Shown here in pieces: positions 35,596 through 44,892 of a DNA stretch of 64,000 bases. Origin of the DNA: CAWGCA01 sp963820955 (GTDB lineage Bacteria > Pseudomonadota > Gammaproteobacteria > Chromatiales > Chromatiaceae); NCBI GenBank assembly GCA_963820955.1, contig CAWGCA010000003.1:248001-312000 (forward strand). The letters are read 5' to 3'. The number at the start of each line of letters is the position of its first letter. Position 1 is the first letter of the stretch. Below the pieces are notes generated by a model. That model had not been told where the DNA came from. It saw only the letters and a program-made list of their open reading frames with translations, and searched no databases. The translations under genes were made by a program, and so were the position numbers.

Positions 35596-35763
35596 CCCGG
35601 TGGGTTCCAGATAGCCGGTCAGCATCTTCATGATAGTGGTTTTTCCCGCGCCGTTGTGGCCGAGCAGCCCGACGATCTCCCCCTGGCCGATCTCAAATGA
35701 GGCCCGGTCGACCGCAGTCAAGTCGCCGTAGATTCGAATCAAATCAAGAACTTGAATCATCAA
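35596..35763 (-). pseudogene. ABC transporter ATP-binding protein, N-terminal stub
   Basis: About 56 genuine residues remain: VLDLIRIYGDLTAVDRASFEIGQGEIVGLLGHNGAGKTTIMKMLTGYLEPTG with the Walker A motif GHNGAGKTT. The frame then runs into MITE copy 4 and stops at 35524. Walker B and the signature motif are lost. In intact operons this gene is followed by permease, GldG-like and DUF4340 genes. The IS66 element at 35782 lies 18 bases upstream of its start, separating it from its promoter. Confidence 0.85.
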
Positions 35764-35781
35764 AATATTCCTGCTTTTTTC

Positions 35782-37508
35782 GTAACTATTCAGCCCATTT
35801 TGCCATGACCAGCGACATTAGCGCTCATCTACTTTCATGAAGTCTGGGCTCTTGCCCTGAAAAAGTAATCTCAATGCTTGGGTGGCCGTCATGCCCTGCT
35901 TGCGACAAGTTGATAGATAACTGCGTACCCGGCAGAAGATCTTTGCCCCGTCCATTGATCGGAAACAACCAGAGATCTTCTGCTGTACCTTAGTCATACG
36001 CAGATCGTTCTCGCCTTGGTTGTTGGTGAATGGAACAGTTTTCACATCCATGAAGCGCAGGACATCTTGCTCGAAGTTTCGTAATCGCTCCAGCAGATTT
36101 CTGGCTTTCGATCGTTTGAGCCTGCCTCGTTTTCCGTTCCGCTGACTTTCATCGGGCGGCGGGCATTCAACATCTGCCTTTTCGAGTAGTCTTCGATATC
36201 GCCGGCGCCACCGCCTGGACTCATCGGGTGCTAATCTACCACCCGCATCCTCTACTGCTTTTGCTATATCCAGCAGCAGCGTCTTCATCGACTTCGCCCA
36301 TTGCTGCTGATCCTGCTCCCAGGCCCTCTCCAGTTCTCTGAGGTGATGCGCATTGCATAGGGCATGAGTACACCCGTATTGGTAGTACGGCTTCCAGTGA
36401 TCATGACACAACACCCCTTTGAAGAAGGGTAGGATACCCATCTCATCCATGGCCTCGGTGCCCCGCTTTACGTGGGGGTAGAACCAGGTCAGTGAGGTAT
36501 TGGAGGCGCAATGCAACCAGTGGCGTTTGCCGCCGATATTAATGCCGGTCTCATCGGCATGCATGAGATCAGACTTGGACAATTTTGTCTTCGCCCACTG
36601 CCCAAAGGACTCCAGCCGATCATAGGCGTCCTTATTGAAATTGAAGACAGAGCCCACACTGACCGGAATATGCAGCTGATCATGGAAGTGATCTCGTATT
36701 CGGTCATAGGGAATCAGTTGGTACTGCGACATATAGACCGCGTTAGCCTTCAGATTGAGACCGTACTGGACTGTTCGGTTTACCCCTTTAGGGAAACAGG
36801 CTACATATCGATTTCCTTGATTGTCTTCAAGGATCTGCGCCCGGTATTCGGTCACAAACCGTGAGATGTCGATATCGATAACCTGGCGCGTTTCATGGCC
36901 GACTACCTGATACTGCAGCCCCTTGAGCAAGGTGCGGCGATCAACTTTTAACTCGGTCACCTCATCGGGATCATCCACCGGCTCAAGCGTGGTTCCGTTA
37001 CGCCCCTTCTGTCCCCCGGGTTGTCTATTGCTTTTTCCTTTCTTACTCGACTTCTCCCGGTTGGGATCCGTAGATGGCGGCTTACTGCTGTTTTTGCTGT
37101 TGAGGGTAATGCGATTGAGCAGCAGGGTTACCAGCAGCAGTAAGACTTCCAGTGCCGATCTCAGTGCAGGTGACAGATCTTTCTCTTTGCTGAGAAGTTC
37201 TTTGACTGAGTTGATTGCTGAATCAACGTCAACGTCTTCTATTTTCAATACCCCAATCTCGATCCACTTTGAATGAGATTATTATCGCATGGGTTTTCAG
37301 AACGACATTTTGGTTCCTGTAAGCGAATCTGAGACGTCTTAAAAAATGATTTGATGCCGCGGTTGCCTTGCTAAAAAGAAATCCTTGGTAGGCTTCGTGA
37401 AGCCTGTATGATTAACCAGAACGGTAGGTAGACAGTTCGCTCTGTAATCAGAAATAATGCAGAAAAACCCTGTCAAGTACTTTTTCTAATTTGCAGCTGA
37501 ATAGTTAC
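35782..37508 (-). mobile_element. IS66-family element, complete, single gene
   Basis: Terminal repeat GTAACTATTCAGC at 35782 and its complement GCTGAATAGTTAC ending at 37508. Perfect 8-bp target duplication CTTTTTTC at 35774-35781 and 37509-37516. It holds only the transposase gene. The terminal repeat resembles, but is not identical to, that of the element at 1183-3435 (GTAACTACTCACC), so these are two different IS66 members. Confidence 0.93.
35818..37248 (-). CDS. IS66-family transposase
   Basis: A 476-residue DDE transposase. N-terminal helices are followed by LNSKNSSKPPSTDPNREKSSKKG and RQPGGQKGRNG, the classic IS66 linker. The DDE core has DLMHADETGI, GVLCHDHWKPYYQY with HALCNAHHLREL, and TVPFTNNQGENDLRMTKVQQKISGCFRS containing the final Glu. 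The gene fills the element between its terminal repeats. Full length and open, so it may be active. Confidence 0.95.
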   Translation of the reverse strand: MKIEDVDVDSAINSVKELLSKEKDLSPALRSALEVLLLLVTLLLNRITLNSKNSSKPPSTDPNREKSSKKGKSNRQPGGQKGRNGTTLEPVDDPDEVTELKVDRRTLLKGLQYQVVGHETRQVIDIDISRFVTEYRAQILEDNQGNRYVACFPKGVNRTVQYGLNLKANAVYMSQYQLIPYDRIRDHFHDQLHIPVSVGSVFNFNKDAYDRLESFGQWAKTKLSKSDLMHADETGINIGGKRHWLHCASNTSLTWFYPHVKRGTEAMDEMGILPFFKGVLCHDHWKPYYQYGCTHALCNAHHLRELERAWEQDQQQWAKSMKTLLLDIAKAVEDAGGRLAPDESRRWRRRYRRLLEKADVECPPPDESQRNGKRGRLKRSKARNLLERLRNFEQDVLRFMDVKTVPFTNNQGENDLRMTKVQQKISGCFRSMDGAKIFCRVRSYLSTCRKQGMTATQALRLLFQGKSPDFMKVDER

Positions 37509-37596
37509 CTTTTTTCTTACTTAGATGGTTACTCCCAAGGATTTAACGCATGGATGGACCATACTTTTTAGGAAAAGTTCTGTGTGTAAATGATAT

Positions 37597-37628
37597 ATTG
37601 CCCCGGCCCGCTTCAGAGCCGGGGCAAT
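37597..37628 (-). terminator. terminator of the Hsp20 operon
   Basis: On the minus strand ATTGCCCCGGC, a ten-base loop, then GCCGGGGCAAT forms an 11-bp stem, followed by an AT-rich ATATATCATTT. It lies 33 bases after the stop of the second Hsp20 gene. Confidence 0.7.
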
Positions 37629-37660
37629 TCATTTTTACAGACGGGCAAACAAAGATCGGC

Positions 37661-38056
37661 TCACTCGACGTGCACTTCAATCTTACGCGGCTGATACTGC
37701 TCGCGTCTCGGGATGCGCAGTGTCAACACGCCATCTTTCAAGCTGGCATCAGCCTTCTCACCATCCAATTCGCTACTCAGAGAGAAGCTGCGTTGGTAAT
37801 GTGTGGAACGGATGTCAGCATAGAGTGCCTCCATACCTTCAGGCATCGGAATCTCAGATTTACCCTCGATCGACAAGGTGTCGCTATCGATTTGGATGTT
37901 AAGCCGCTCTTTTGAGACACCAGGCATATCTGCCTGTACGGTAATACCCGTATCGTCCTCGAAAATATCCACCGGCGGCCGGATCGCCCGCTCCTGCTCC
38001 TTGGCTTCCTGTACAGGTTTGGGTGCCGTTGTCGTTACGTCTTTTCTTTCAGTCAT
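37661..38056 (-). CDS. Hsp20/alpha-crystallin family small heat shock protein
   Basis: A 131-residue holdase chaperone. The alpha-crystallin domain spans about 30-125: RPPVDIFEDDTGITVQADMPGVSKERLNIQ, LSIEGKS, YQRSFSLSSELDGEKADASLKDGVLTLRIPRRE. The A-x-x-x-n-GVL motif is present as ASLKDGVLTLRIP. The start MTERKD at 38056 has TGGAGGG upstream; an open extension to 38245 overlaps the neighbouring gene and is not used. Second gene of a two-gene operon, 19 bases after the first Hsp20 gene. Confidence 0.93.
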   Translation of the reverse strand: MTERKDVTTTAPKPVQEAKEQERAIRPPVDIFEDDTGITVQADMPGVSKERLNIQIDSDTLSIEGKSEIPMPEGMEALYADIRSTHYQRSFSLSSELDGEKADASLKDGVLTLRIPRREQYQPRKIEVHVE

Positions 38057-38075
38057 TTTGATACCCTCCAGATGA

Positions 38076-38519
38076 TTACTTGACTTCGATCTGCCGCAGT
38101 TTGGTGGATTCACGACGCCGGACGGTGATACGTAACAGTCCATCACGGTAGCTGGCGTCCACCTTTTCAGGATCCACGTCATCGGGTAGGGTAACCACTC
38201 GATGAAATTCACCATCGAAGCGTTCTTTCCGAAAATAGTCCGCATCGGTCTGAGTGGTTAGCTTGCGCTCGCCATTGAGCGTAAGTAGGTTCTGCTGAAT
38301 AGAGATATCCAGGCTCTTTAGATTAACACCCGCGGCAAACAGATAGACATCGACCTGATCCGAGGTGCTGCCGATGTTGATAGGTGGGTAAGTCCCCCTT
38401 GCCACTGCGCGGATGCCGTTTGGCCAGGGTCCTGCGCCAAATAGTTGATCCACCTCCTGTTCCATACGCCTGAACTCATCGAACAGGCCGCCTTCAAAAC
38501 TGATCAGATTCCCGAACAT
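38076..38519 (-). CDS. Hsp20/alpha-crystallin family small heat shock protein
   Basis: A 147-residue holdase chaperone that binds unfolding proteins without ATP. The alpha-crystallin domain covers about 45-145: PPINIGSTSDQVDVYLFAAGVNLKSLDIS, LTLNGER, GEFHRVVTLPDDVDPEKVDASYRDGLLRITVRRRE, with the DGLLRITV form of the GVL motif. The N-terminal MFGNLISFEGGLFDEFRRMEQEVDQLFG is the usual amphipathic oligomerisation arm. AGGAGGTGCTGA precedes the ATG. A sigma-32-type promoter lies upstream (38571-38600). Confidence 0.95.
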   Translation of the reverse strand: MFGNLISFEGGLFDEFRRMEQEVDQLFGAGPWPNGIRAVARGTYPPINIGSTSDQVDVYLFAAGVNLKSLDISIQQNLLTLNGERKLTTQTDADYFRKERFDGEFHRVVTLPDDVDPEKVDASYRDGLLRITVRRRESTKLRQIEVK

Positions 38520-38570
38520 TTCAGCACCTCCTATTCATTTTGATTGATATGACTGGGAATTCCGCTTCCT

Positions 38571-38600
38571 ATATAGGGATTCAGTATTTTCTTTTCAAGC
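38571..38600 (-). promoter_or_regulatory. sigma-32 (heat-shock) promoter candidate
   Basis: On the minus strand GCTTGAAAAG is followed by CCCTATAT, CTTGAA and CCCTAT separated by 15 bases. This is close to the RpoH consensus CTTGAAA-N11-16-CCCCATAT and lies 50-80 bases before the first Hsp20 gene, as expected for a heat-shock operon. Confidence 0.6.
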
Positions 38601-38685
38601 ACTTTTAACCAACCGCCATTATTCCTCATAACTTACTGATAAATTGATAAATTCCATTTCTTGTTAGCCAACAATTATGTAGTAG

Positions 38686-39052
38686 ACAATAGACCATCTG
38701 AAAGATGGGGGCGAGCATTTAGAGAAGGGACATGACCTGTTGCTGAAGCGGGCTATGGAAGCACTGGAATCGAATGGAGAGAAGGCTATCCCACCAGTCC
38801 ATATGTTGCTGGACAGGGCCAAAGACAAGGCGGTATTGCTAGAAGAAGTGATCGCCGAGGAATCTTAGCGGTTTACAGAGTATGTCAGCAGAGACCTGTT
38901 CGACGCCGCCCGAGACCTTACCGAAGAAGAACGCAATATTGCTGACCGGCTGCACCTTGACCTACTGCTGATCGAACAGCGCTTTTTACATCAATTTTCT
39001 TCGCTGGCGGAACTGGTCCGAATCGAGGTCAAGCACATCATGAAAGTCCTAA
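38686..39052 (+). pseudogene. zinc-ribbon-containing family (DUF1451-like) gene, with amber codon and cut by insertion
   Basis: One frame reads HLLDRAKDKAVLLEEV-like sequence (MLLDRAKDKAVLLEEVIAEES), a TAG at 38866-38868, then RFTEYVSRDLFDAARDLTEEERNIADRLHLDLLLIEQRFLHQFSSLAELVRIEVKHIM. The second part matches the helical core of DUF1451/zinc-ribbon-containing proteins (RDL-DAA-L-...LRFDL-LIE-RLL--FSSVAD-TRLEL). The N-terminus is short and the C-terminal zinc ribbon is gone at the insertion of the unclassified element at 39053. Function in the family is unknown. Confidence 0.6.
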
Positions 39053-40683
39053 CCCGGCATAGCCGGAACCAAAATTCGTTGTATCACCTATCCTTATCCT
39101 GAGTAGCAAGAATAATGGATAGCTATCATGAATCCCTTCGTCAAACGCCACCAGGATAAAATTGCTGGCGTACTTTCCTGCTTCGATCGTGTCATCATTT
39201 CCGGAACCCTTCCCGATATCTGTTATGCGGGCGTCATGGCGAGTTACCTCAGTTACCACAAGATCCGGTTGTTCGATTACCCTCGCTGGGCAGAGCCTCT
39301 GCGCGATGAATTGCGTAACCATGCCGAGCATCTCGCCCTCGAGGCCGGGATTGAGATCGAGTTTATCCGTCGCCACAAGGCCTTTCGTAAGGAGGATCGG
39401 ATCAAGGCCATCATCGCTGATCGTGGTGATCATCCCGGCTTGGTACATATCTTCTCAGCCATGGAATCCTGCACGGCCTACCGCCCCTGGCATGACAAGA
39501 AAAAAGGCCATACCACCCTGAAAACCACCGCAGGTAAATGCCTCCATTACTACTTCTACTTCATCGATGATTCCTTTGGACTCTGTTACGTCCGGGTGCC
39601 CACCTGGGCACCATTTCGCCTGCAAATCTATTTCAACGGCCATCATTGGCTGGCACAGCGACTAAAAAATGCCGGTATCGCATTCGAGATGGCGGATAAT
39701 GCCTTCCTGGCCATCGCCGATCCCAAACGAGCCCAGACGCTTTCCAACCGACTGGATGCCAAACAGCTCCACCGACGGCTCGATCGCTGGGCCAAGCAAT
39801 TCTGCCCGGTACACCAGCACTTCCGCTCCGGCTACCATTGGAGTCTCATGCAGGTGGAATTCGCCACCGATGTCGTCTTTCATCAGCAGGCCGAATTCCA
39901 GCCGCTCTACCATGCCATCATCCGTACCGCCGTCCACGCCATTAAGGCGGATAACGTCGCCACCTTCCTCGGCCGTAAACTCAACACCGCCTATCAAGGC
40001 GAGATAGGCAATGATTTCAGCACCCGTATCCAGGGTACACGCATCCGGCACCAGATGGGGCCGACCAGCATCAAACTCTACGATAAAGCCGGCATCATGG
40101 CCCGTGTGGAATGCACCACCAACGATGCCTCATTCTTCAAAATCCACCGATGGGTGGAACAGCGTGACGGTTGGACACAGTGGAAACTGGCACCGCTACG
40201 CAAAAACATCTACAGCCTGCGGGATCTGCGCAAGTTGATGAATGCCGCCAATGAGCGCTATCTCGCCTATATAGCGACCATCGACAATCCCGGCGCCGGA
40301 CTCAAGGACATCGATAAAATGTCGGATCGAGCCAAAGACCAGGGCCGATCATTTCGCGGCTTCAACCTGTTCCTGAAACAGGATTACCACCTCTTCCTCA
40401 CCCTCAGTCGTGGCGAATGGTCAATCAGCGGCTTTCGTGCCGTCGATCTACGGGCCTACATACCTGACCTATCTTCCAGCCAATCTTCCTATTTACTCAC
40501 TTGCGTACTCACGGGCTGATCAAAAAGATTGGGCATCGTTACAAATATTACCTCACTAAGTTTGGCCGCAGAGTCTTGGCTGCTACGCTTAAGCTTCGTG
40601 AATATGTCGTTCTGCCAACCCTCTGTGCTAATACGGGATGAATAGTTCTTTGTACTTTTGTTCAACATCTCAGTGGTAAGGTA
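39053..40683 (+). mobile_element. unclassified transposase-like element, copy 1
   Basis: Defined by comparison with the copy at 57198-58832. Both begin CCCGGCATAGCCGG, a perfect 5-bp hairpin, and end AGTGGTAAGGTA, and both are flanked by CTAA on each side (here 39049-39052 and 40684-40687). The ends are not inverted repeats of each other. About 1.63 kb, one gene. This copy carries a frameshift and is inactive. The left flank is inside a zinc-ribbon-family gene. Confidence 0.8.
39128..40641 (+). pseudogene. transposase-like protein of the unclassified element, frameshifted near the C-terminus
   Basis: The first 455 or so residues align with the intact protein at 57273 from MNPFVKRHQDKIAGVLSCFDRVIISGTLPDI through PDLSSSQSSYLL. 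A deletion of a few bases near 40500 (CTCACTTGCG where the other copy has CTCAAGCGGCTACG) then shifts the frame, so this protein stops at 40519. The lost C-terminus (HGLIKKIGHRYKYYLTKFGRR, a winged-helix-like end) continues in another frame to 40641. See the copy at 57273 for the description of the family. Confidence 0.85.
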
Positions 40684-40826
40684 CTAAGAAAGGGATGCGC
40701 TTCAGTGTGCGGAGTCAACAGATACAAGACCATATGAGCTGATTGCCTAAGAGACACATCTGCTACTTCCAATTGACAGCAGAGGAATCACAATGTGAGC
40801 ATTTCAAAAACTAAATAACGGTTGGT

Positions 40827-40888
40827 AATAGGTATACTGTCCCCGGAATTCCCCAACCATTGGAAATAGGTATACTGTCCCCGGAATA
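40827..40888. repeat. two solo right ends of the GGGGACAGTATACC element
   Basis: AATAGGTATACTGTCCCCGG occurs at 40827-40846 and, 37 bases later, again at 40865-40884. No matching left end is nearby. The second abuts the 3' end of the NERD helicase gene on the other strand. These are remnants of one or two partial copies. Confidence 0.8.
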
Positions 40889-40890
40889 CC

Positions 40891-42730
40891 TCAATACCTC
40901 TGTCTCAGTTGGTCAAGAAACTCTGTCTCTCGATGGCTGGTCAGCAGCAGTTTTTCCGTCGAACGAGTCATGGCGACATACAGCAACTTGGCCGCTGCTA
41001 CAGGATCCTCCCCATCAGCTGGCATGTTGCCAATTCCGGATACTGCGACAACGGGGAACTCTAGTCCCTTGCTGCTGTGCATCGTCATCAACTTTACACT
41101 GTCAGCCGCGGGCTTAAACTGCTTTTTCGCCATTGAATCACTCAGCCATTGGCTAGGGACGCCTTTGGCCATTAAAATTGTATGCAGTTTTTTTCCCATC
41201 CAGTTACTGCGATAGGTTACGCACATATCGGCCCACGCAATGCCCTGCTCATGGTGCATTCGATAGAAGATTCGAGCGATGTAATTTAGCTTCCTCCTCA
41301 TAGCTTTTAAAGGTTTTTACCACGGGAGGGGGGCCGTGACGCCCTGCCGCTTCAGGTACCACCAACGGCACATTGTCCTCGTCCTTTGCGCTGGAATTAA
41401 GATACCTGCTGGCGAAGCGGTATGCGAAACCAATAATCTCATCGGTATTTCGATAGTTTAGTTTCAGCACGGTCGTCCGGCCCCGTGCCTGGACTCCAAC
41501 ACTGGAAAGGCTGAAGTCAAGTTGGCTTTTCTTACTGTAGATCGACTGCGCATCGTCATATAGCAGCAGCAGGGAATTAGTCTCGGCATCCACCATACTG
41601 ACTACAAGCTTCAGCCATTCCGGCTCAAAGTCGTGGCCTTCGTCTATCATGACTGCGCCATACTGTCCCTTAGGTAACGCCTTCTTCTCAGCGGCAGCTA
41701 TGACAGCCTCAACAAGCCGATCATAATATCTGTCACCCGGTCGGGGCCGGTCAATATGGTAGGTGCGTAACTGTTCACCGCACCAGTCGTGAAAATGATA
41801 GACACTGACCTTATCACCGATACCACGCTCAGCGATCAGTTCCCGAAGTCTCGCAGCTAGGGCGATGTTGTAGCAGAGCACCAGAATCGGTTTGTGCAGC
41901 AGCTTGGCGAGGTAGAGGCAGCGATAACCCAAGATCAGGGTCTTGCCGGACCCTGCCACCCCATGAATTACCCGATGCCCTTCCCCAAGACTGCGGGCCA
42001 GCAGTTCCTGCTGCATATCCATGACTTTGACAAGGTCAGGCAGCAGATCTTTAACACTCTCTTCATCCGGCTCTTCCGGAAAAAGATTGCCTTGATCTCC
42101 TGTAGAGATTCTCACCTCGGGAAACAGGTGCCAACGTATGCGATCGATCTGCGGCAGGGTCAGAGGGTGTGGAAACTGAACGTTGAACATATTCCACAGA
42201 CGCTCCTGAAAGGCTTCCGGCTCCACGTTCTCGACCATTTCATCCTTGCAGATAACCTGGTGTTCCGGCAACACCTCCCTCAGGTCGGTGGAATCGAACT
42301 GCATACGTGTGATGTTGCTTAATATCACACCATAACCATAGGCAAAGACCAGACTCCCTTTATAGCGCCCTGATTGTGTGATTAGTTGTGGGTCCTTCTC
42401 CAGGCGATTGATCAATCGGTAAGTGCACTGACGCACCTGTTCAAGGGGATTGCTCACAGTCTTGAGGCCACGGTTAGTCATGATGGTCGCCACAGCCTTA
42501 TCGATTTTTTGAATGGTATCCAGCTTCCAGTCCTTCACCTCCAATAACAGAAGTCCCCGAGCGGGATGCAGAATTATGAAATCCGAGTAACGCTGCCTTC
42601 TCCCCACAGGCAAATCGTACCAGCAGAGATAGTCATCCTCTAAATGGGTCGCAATGCGCCAAGCGAAGCGCTTTTCACCTGATTGCATACGGCTAACACA
42701 ACTGTTAAGAGAAGGAATTAGACTTGCCAT
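40891..42730 (-). pseudogene. NERD-domain UvrD/Rep-like helicase, single frameshift
   Basis: About 600 residues in two frames. The first (42730-41249) has an N-terminal NERD nuclease-related domain (RRQRYSDFIILHPARGLLLLEVKDWKLD), then helicase motif I (HGVAGSGKTLILGYR), motif II (VMIDEGHDFEPEW) and LLLYDDAQSIYSKKS. The second (41301-40891) has the C-terminal helicase motifs SVKLMTMHSSKGLEFPVVAVSGIG and AAKLLYVAMTRSTEKLLLTSH. The frames cross at about 41275-41301, where KSYEEEAK in one continues as YIARIFYRMHH in the other, needing a one-base correction. NERD helicases are often found near defence or mobile DNA loci. Confidence 0.88.
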
Positions 42731-43169
42731 GTCAGTTGAGTCGGCTCCAATTCATATTTTCTTGACTCGAAATGGAGCTGCAGGATCTTATCGGCACTGA
42801 AGGAGGTTTGAAATTAGAGCCCTCGATGGATTTCTGTTAGTTATTCAGTAGGTTATAAGATCGTATAAATGGAGCGATGCCATTCTTAACGACTGTTGTT
42901 TGACACCAGATGTAATTCCCACAGAAATAGGAAGCGCCTCCTCCAATAGATCACTTGGTGATGATACGCCGGCTGAAGTTTCTGGCATCGTGACTAAATT
43001 TCCAATCACGTTGAACAAATTCCGTTGGCAGACTCACAGCCGAGGGATTTATCAGTTCCCTGTAGCAGCTTGAATAGCAATCGCGACACACAGGGAACAC
43101 CAGAATTAAAGTTTTCCTCCGTGAAGGTCGCTGACTAAAGCGACCTTTCCACTTACCAGAGGAATAACT
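42731..43169. other. gene-free stretch with a hairpin
   Basis: About 440 bases without a gene. A strong hairpin, AAGGTCGCT-GACTAA-AGCGACCTT (43124-43148), lies 21 bases before the start of the small gene at 43170 and could be an attenuator or a terminator for transcription arriving from upstream. Nothing else is recognised. Confidence 0.5.
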
Positions 43170-43403
43170 ATGTCTGCTAACTTACAGCATGCCAGTAACA
43201 AAGATCTCGAAACCACCAATTATTATAAGGAAGTTATGATTGGGGATACGAGGCTAGTGATTCAAGTCCGTGCGATTGGTGAGGAGGGCTGGGGATGGTT
43301 GTATCGCGATGAAGATGGTAACTATAGCGACCTCCGGGGCTTTGATTCAGCGCTGGAAGCAGTAGCATTTGCTAAGGGCTATTTGACCGCCAAAGCTGAG
43401 TAG
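43170..43403 (+). CDS. small hypothetical protein
   Basis: A 77-residue soluble protein, MSANLQHASNKDLETTNYYKE, with a conserved-looking core RAIGEEGWGWLYRDEDGNYSDLRGFDSALEAVAFAKGYL, in which an aromatic strand segment is followed by a helix. CAGAGGAATAACT before the ATG is a good ribosome site. It lies between a hairpin leader and an IS1595 element. No function is assigned. Confidence 0.6.
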   Translation: MSANLQHASNKDLETTNYYKEVMIGDTRLVIQVRAIGEEGWGWLYRDEDGNYSDLRGFDSALEAVAFAKGYLTAKAE

Positions 43404-43459
43404 TGTGTGTACTACCAAGGGTGTGCCACATAGTGGGTACCGCCCAGCCAACTAAAAGA

Positions 43460-44455
43460 GCCCTAAGCTATGATTAGGCACGTAACACAGGTAACGGTGC
43501 AGGGTCTGCATAGATACAAGCATACAGAAGCCTATCAAAGGCTTGGTGTGGCCAATATCTCCGATTAAAGCGGTAAGCAAATTCAGCGAGAAAAGCTCTT
43601 CTGTATTTAGGAAAAACCCCATGATGGGTGGAAAGAAGGTATCGCTTTAGATTGGAAGTAATAATATTAATCCACTTCAAATGCTCATGCGTTTTTTCTG
43701 GTTCTTTCATCTCAACTAATCGTTCGTGTCTATAGCCCTCCTTTTGGGCTTTAACATAAACACCCGATCCGTCAGATTTTATTTTGCTTCCGGCACGCAC
43801 ATTCTTTTTTATTGCAGGAACCACATGCTCTTCATAAATCGTTTCGAGCTCTTCGAATGACAAGAACCTTGGTCCCCCATTTGAGTTTTCTTCTACAGCT
43901 ATCAGGAAAGGGGTTTTGTTGTCGCCTTTTAAACGCCGTTCCTCCAGGGACTGCTTGCCACCGATTAAGATTTCATCCGTTTCAACAGTACCGCCCAACG
44001 TATACATGCTATCGCGTTGAATCATCGCTTGACGAATTTTGTGCCCCATCAACCATGCAGTGTGGTATGAGCCCAGTCCAAGCTGATTCTGGAGATACAG
44101 CATTGAAACGCCTTTTTTAGAGGTCGCCATAAGGTAAATTGCCCAAAACCACTTACGCAAGGGCACTCGGCTCTTATGAAATATGGTGCCGGCCGTAGCG
44201 TATATTTGCCTATGGCATTGACGACATTCAAACACCTTTCGTGTTTGTATGAAGTCCAGCTTGCTATCCACACATCGGGGGCATATGACTCCGTCCGGCC
44301 ACCTCATGTTGACCAAGTAATCCCAGCAAACTTTTTCCGTTGGAAATTTGTCCTGGAAATCAAGTAACCCAATATCTTTATAAGGTTTTTCCTTTTTCAT
44401 GCACTGAAAATAGCATAAACCTGTCTAAAGTGCATAATCATACCCTAAGCGATTG
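43460..44455 (-). mobile_element. IS1595-family element
   Basis: Contains one transposase gene. Both edges carry TATGATTA-GCAC in inverted orientation (about 43470-43481 and 44430-44442), with partly matching bases outside, which I take as terminal repeats. Exact ends and target duplication are not resolved, so the borders given are approximate. Confidence 0.55.
43474..44400 (-). CDS. IS1595-family transposase
   Basis: A 308-residue protein of the ISXO2-like DDE group. The N-terminal zinc ribbon reads VICPRCVDSKLDFIQTRKVFECRQCHRQ, and the core has GTIFHKSRVPLRKWFWAIYLMATSKKGVS, LGGTVETDEILIGGK (first catalytic Asp region), SDGSGVYVKAQKEGYRH and a C-terminal FLAEFAYRFNRRYW. Full length and open. 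It is the only gene of the element. Confidence 0.92.
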   Translation of the reverse strand: MKKEKPYKDIGLLDFQDKFPTEKVCWDYLVNMRWPDGVICPRCVDSKLDFIQTRKVFECRQCHRQIYATAGTIFHKSRVPLRKWFWAIYLMATSKKGVSMLYLQNQLGLGSYHTAWLMGHKIRQAMIQRDSMYTLGGTVETDEILIGGKQSLEERRLKGDNKTPFLIAVEENSNGGPRFLSFEELETIYEEHVVPAIKKNVRAGSKIKSDGSGVYVKAQKEGYRHERLVEMKEPEKTHEHLKWINIITSNLKRYLLSTHHGVFPKYRRAFLAEFAYRFNRRYWPHQAFDRLLYACIYADPAPLPVLRA

Positions 44456-44477
44456 TAATTTAAGGGACTTAATGTGC

Positions 44478-44564
44478 TGGCGCCGAGGAGAGGACTTGAC
44501 CCTCCACTGGGTTACCCAAACTATCACCTGTAGCTAGCGCGTCTACCAATTCCGCCATCCCGAC
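44478..44564 (-). pseudogene. degenerate tRNA-Leu
   Basis: On the minus strand the sequence reads as a class II tRNA: GTCGGGATGGCGGAATTGG (acceptor and D-arm), GACGCGCTAGC, anticodon loop TACAGGT, a TGGG-TAA-CCCA variable arm, T-arm GGAGG-GTCAAGT-CCTCT, and CCA. Several key bases are wrong: position 33 is A not T (the anticodon would be CAG), the fourth anticodon-stem pair is G-A, T54 is G, and the discriminator is G instead of the A needed by leucyl-tRNA synthetase. It is therefore probably a decayed gene or an att-site relic. Confidence 0.75.
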
Positions 44565-44726
44565 AGGTACTTGCTGAACCCGCCAAGTATAAGAAATATA
44601 AAAGCCTATTTTACGAAAGCTATCGTAATACTACCTGTGAATGGCGATAGGAGGGACTCCTCATAGGTGATCTACCCTTTGAATGGGTATCGGTTTTAGC
44701 CGATTCATTGTAGAGGAGTGCCCGCC

Positions 44727-44813
44727 ATGACTATTTCCATCGTAGGTGTCGACCTATCCAAGTCAGTATTTCAGTTATCAGTGGCTGATGCCAGTTTCGA
44801 CGGCAGTGACTGA
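44727..44813 (+). pseudogene. IS110-family transposase N-terminal fragment
   Basis: Only 28 codons: MTISIVGVDLSKSVFQLSVADASF then unrelated residues and TGA. VGVDLSKSVFQL contains the first acidic residue of the DEDD catalytic domain of IS110. The preceding bases (TAGAGGAGTGCCCGCC) are a normal leader. The rest of the element is absent. Confidence 0.8.
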
Positions 44814-44892
44814 TACAACTGAACTCCCCATAGATTGGTGACAAACTTACCTACAGTTCTCTCGATGGTGACATACCAGCTGAAAATGCGGG

